Source: an uncultured Flavobacteriaceae bacterium (GTDB lineage Bacteria; Bacteroidota; Bacteroidia; Flavobacteriales; Flavobacteriaceae). From it: DNA of 64,000 nucleotides. Below, piece by piece: positions 62,805 through 64,000 of this stretch. Each line of letters starts with the position of its first letter. Position 1 is the first letter of the stretch. The position numbers and the translations under genes were made by a program. The stretch is from assembly GCA_947494715.1 (NCBI GenBank), contig CANLWG010000004.1:248001-312000 (forward strand), given 5' to 3'. The notes below the pieces were generated by a model that had not been told where the DNA came from, did not search any database, and worked only from the letters and a program-made list of their open reading frames with translations.

Positions 62805-64000
62805 TTGCCTAAATCAAACAAGCTGAAAATCTTCAATGATCCAATTTACGGATTTATTAGAATCCCCAATACGCTCATTTTTGATCTTATCGCCGACCCC
62901 TATTTTCAAAGGTTGCGTAGAATCTCACAAATGGGTCTTTCCTATTTGGTATACCCAGGGGCACATCATACCCGATTTCATCATGCTTTGGGCAGTATGC
63001 ATTTGACACAGCAAGCGATTCAAGTACTTCGTTTTAAGGGAGTTGAAATCACCAAGGAGGAGGAAGATGGATTATTATGTGCCATTTTATTGCATGATAT
63101 AGGTCACGGTCCATTTTCACATGCCATGGAGCATAGCATCGTAAACGGAATTGGACACGAGCATATTTCGCTTTTATTTATGGAGGAATTGAATCAAAGG
63201 TTTAACGGAAGTTTAACGATTGCCTTAGAAATATTTAAAGGGAAACACCCGAAAAAGTTTTTGAATCAATTGGTTTCCAGTCAATTGGATATGGATAGAA
63301 TGGATTATCTAAAACGCGATAGTTTCTATACCGGAGTGGCCGAAGGTAATATCAATGCAGAACGATTGATTACTATGCTTAACGTAGCCGGCAATGAATT
63401 AGTGGTAGAGGAAAAGGGAGTTTACTCCGTAGAGAAATTTTTAATGGCCCGCCGTTTTATGTACTGGCAGGTATACCTCCATAAAACAGGACTGGTGGCC
63501 GAACAATTATTGATTCGAATCCTTAAGAGGGCCAAGGAGCTTTTGCTGGAAAATAAGAATGTTCAATGTAGTCAGACCTTACTTTTCTTTCTAAATAAAA
63601 AAATTACGAAGGACAATTTTGATCGTAGCGTTTTGGATGCCTTTTCAAAGTTGGACGATGTAGATATCCTAGCTGCAATAAAGCAATGGCAAGGAAATGG
63701 AGATTTTGTGCTTTCCAGACTTTGTCAAATGCTGATTAATAGAAGGTTGTTCACCATCAAGTTGAAGAATAAGGCCATAGATTCTAAAAAATTGACCAAA
63801 AACTTTAATCGCTTCAAGGAAGAATACAAACTTTCCGATACCGAGACCGCATACTTTGTTTTTTCTGGGGAGATTGAAAATAGGGCCTATAACGAACAAC
63901 AACAGAATATCAATATTTTAAGGAAGAACGGAAAATTACAGGATGTGGCCAAGGCGTCCGATCATCTTAACTTAAGGACTCTTTCAAAAACAGTGACCAA
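62805..64000 (+). CDS. HD-superfamily phosphohydrolase (dGTPase-like), 3' end missing
   Basis: The frame is open from the TTG at 62805 to the right edge, about 398 codons. The start gives 'MPKSNKLKIFNDPIYGFIRIPNTLIFDLIADPYFQRLRRISQMGL', as in homologues, and there is no ATG nearer than the conserved motifs, so TTG is the likely initiator. HD motifs: His in 'GAHHTRFHHALGSMH', the HD pair in 'LLHDIGHGPFSHAMEH', and Asp in 'VSSQLDMDRMDYLKRDS'. Family members act on deoxynucleotides or other nucleotides; the actual substrate is unknown. It is divergent from porX. Confidence 0.9.
   Translation, partial: MPKSNKLKIFNDPIYGFIRIPNTLIFDLIADPYFQRLRRISQMGLSYLVYPGAHHTRFHHALGSMHLTQQAIQVLRFKGVEITKEEEDGLLCAILLHDIGHGPFSHAMEHSIVNGIGHEHISLLFMEELNQRFNGSLTIALEIFKGKHPKKFLNQLVSSQLDMDRMDYLKRDSFYTGVAEGNINAERLITMLNVAGNELVVEEKGVYSVEKFLMARRFMYWQVYLHKTGLVAEQLLIRILKRAKELLLENKNVQCSQTLLFFLNKKITKDNFDRSVLDAFSKLDDVDILAAIKQWQGNGDFVLSRLCQMLINRRLFTIKLKNKAIDSKKLTKNFNRFKEEYKLSDTETAYFVFSGEIENRAYNEQQQNINILRKNGKLQDVAKASDHLNLRTLSKTVT

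Noticed and set aside
1-64000. CRISPR arrays, tRNA or rRNA genes, insertion sequences, integrases
   Set aside because: I read the spacers for regularly repeated units, cloverleaf-type arms and transposase motifs and found none.

Overview
The window looks like chromosomal DNA of a marine, agar- or porphyran-using member of the Flavobacteriaceae (Bacteroidota). Four things point there: AT-rich intergenic DNA with -7 boxes of the TAnnTTTG type; the type IX secretion regulator PorX; the flavobacterial neighbourhoods ald-tsaE-porX-HD protein and ferredoxin-acyl-CoA reductase-serC-serA; and a complete-looking gene set for 3,6-anhydro-L-galactose (L-AHG), the characteristic red-algal sugar. Coding density is high and no gap between genes exceeds about 250 bases. 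I found no tRNA, rRNA, insertion sequence or CRISPR array.

Positions 1-12400 (+ strand) hold a sugar-catabolic locus. A zinc dehydrogenase (cut by the left edge), a KduD-like reductase, an aldehyde dehydrogenase and an anhydro-galactonate cycloisomerase together can convert L-AHG to 2-keto-3-deoxy-D-gluconate. They are followed by an aldose 1-epimerase, a RhaT-type permease, a secreted DUF5060 glycosidase-like protein, a truncated GH67-type N-domain, a very large haem-binding lipoprotein dehydrogenase, and the decayed C-terminal end of a galactonate-dehydratase-like gene carrying an in-frame amber codon.

Positions 12370-26130 hold a mostly minus-strand run of export-targeted carbohydrate genes: sulfatase, CBM9-like protein, DUF5107/TPR protein, a phytoene-desaturase-like FAD enzyme, an exported Gfo/Idh oxidoreductase, an SGNH hydrolase, a PQQ-type sugar dehydrogenase fused to cytochrome c, and an exported TIM-barrel isomerase. 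A small membrane protein precedes them and a second exported Gfo/Idh enzyme is divergent. With the haem lipoprotein this suggests oxidative sugar processing outside the cytoplasm.

Positions 26228-36722 are housekeeping and respiratory genes: a TIGR02757 protein, a CPBP protease, a LolD-like ATPase, folE, a sulfite-dehydrogenase-like Mo enzyme with its cytochrome, a sterol-desaturase-family enzyme, a ZnuD-like TonB receptor with a small Cys/His protein, and small conserved proteins. Positions 36798-56040 hold serA, serC, acyl-CoA reductase, ferredoxin, ychF, a DMT permease, parE-parC, a second sterol-desaturase-family gene, terC, an XRE regulator divergent from an M14 peptidase, an Lrp regulator, a DinB protein, aroB, proline dehydrogenase and a DUF4258 protein.

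Positions 56042-64000 carry ald, tsaE, porX and an HD phosphohydrolase (cut by the right edge). This usually tight block is interrupted by two related membrane proteins of an unrecognised family, a 48-residue secreted peptide with its own terminator, a phage-type repressor with candidate operators, and an orphan ORF.
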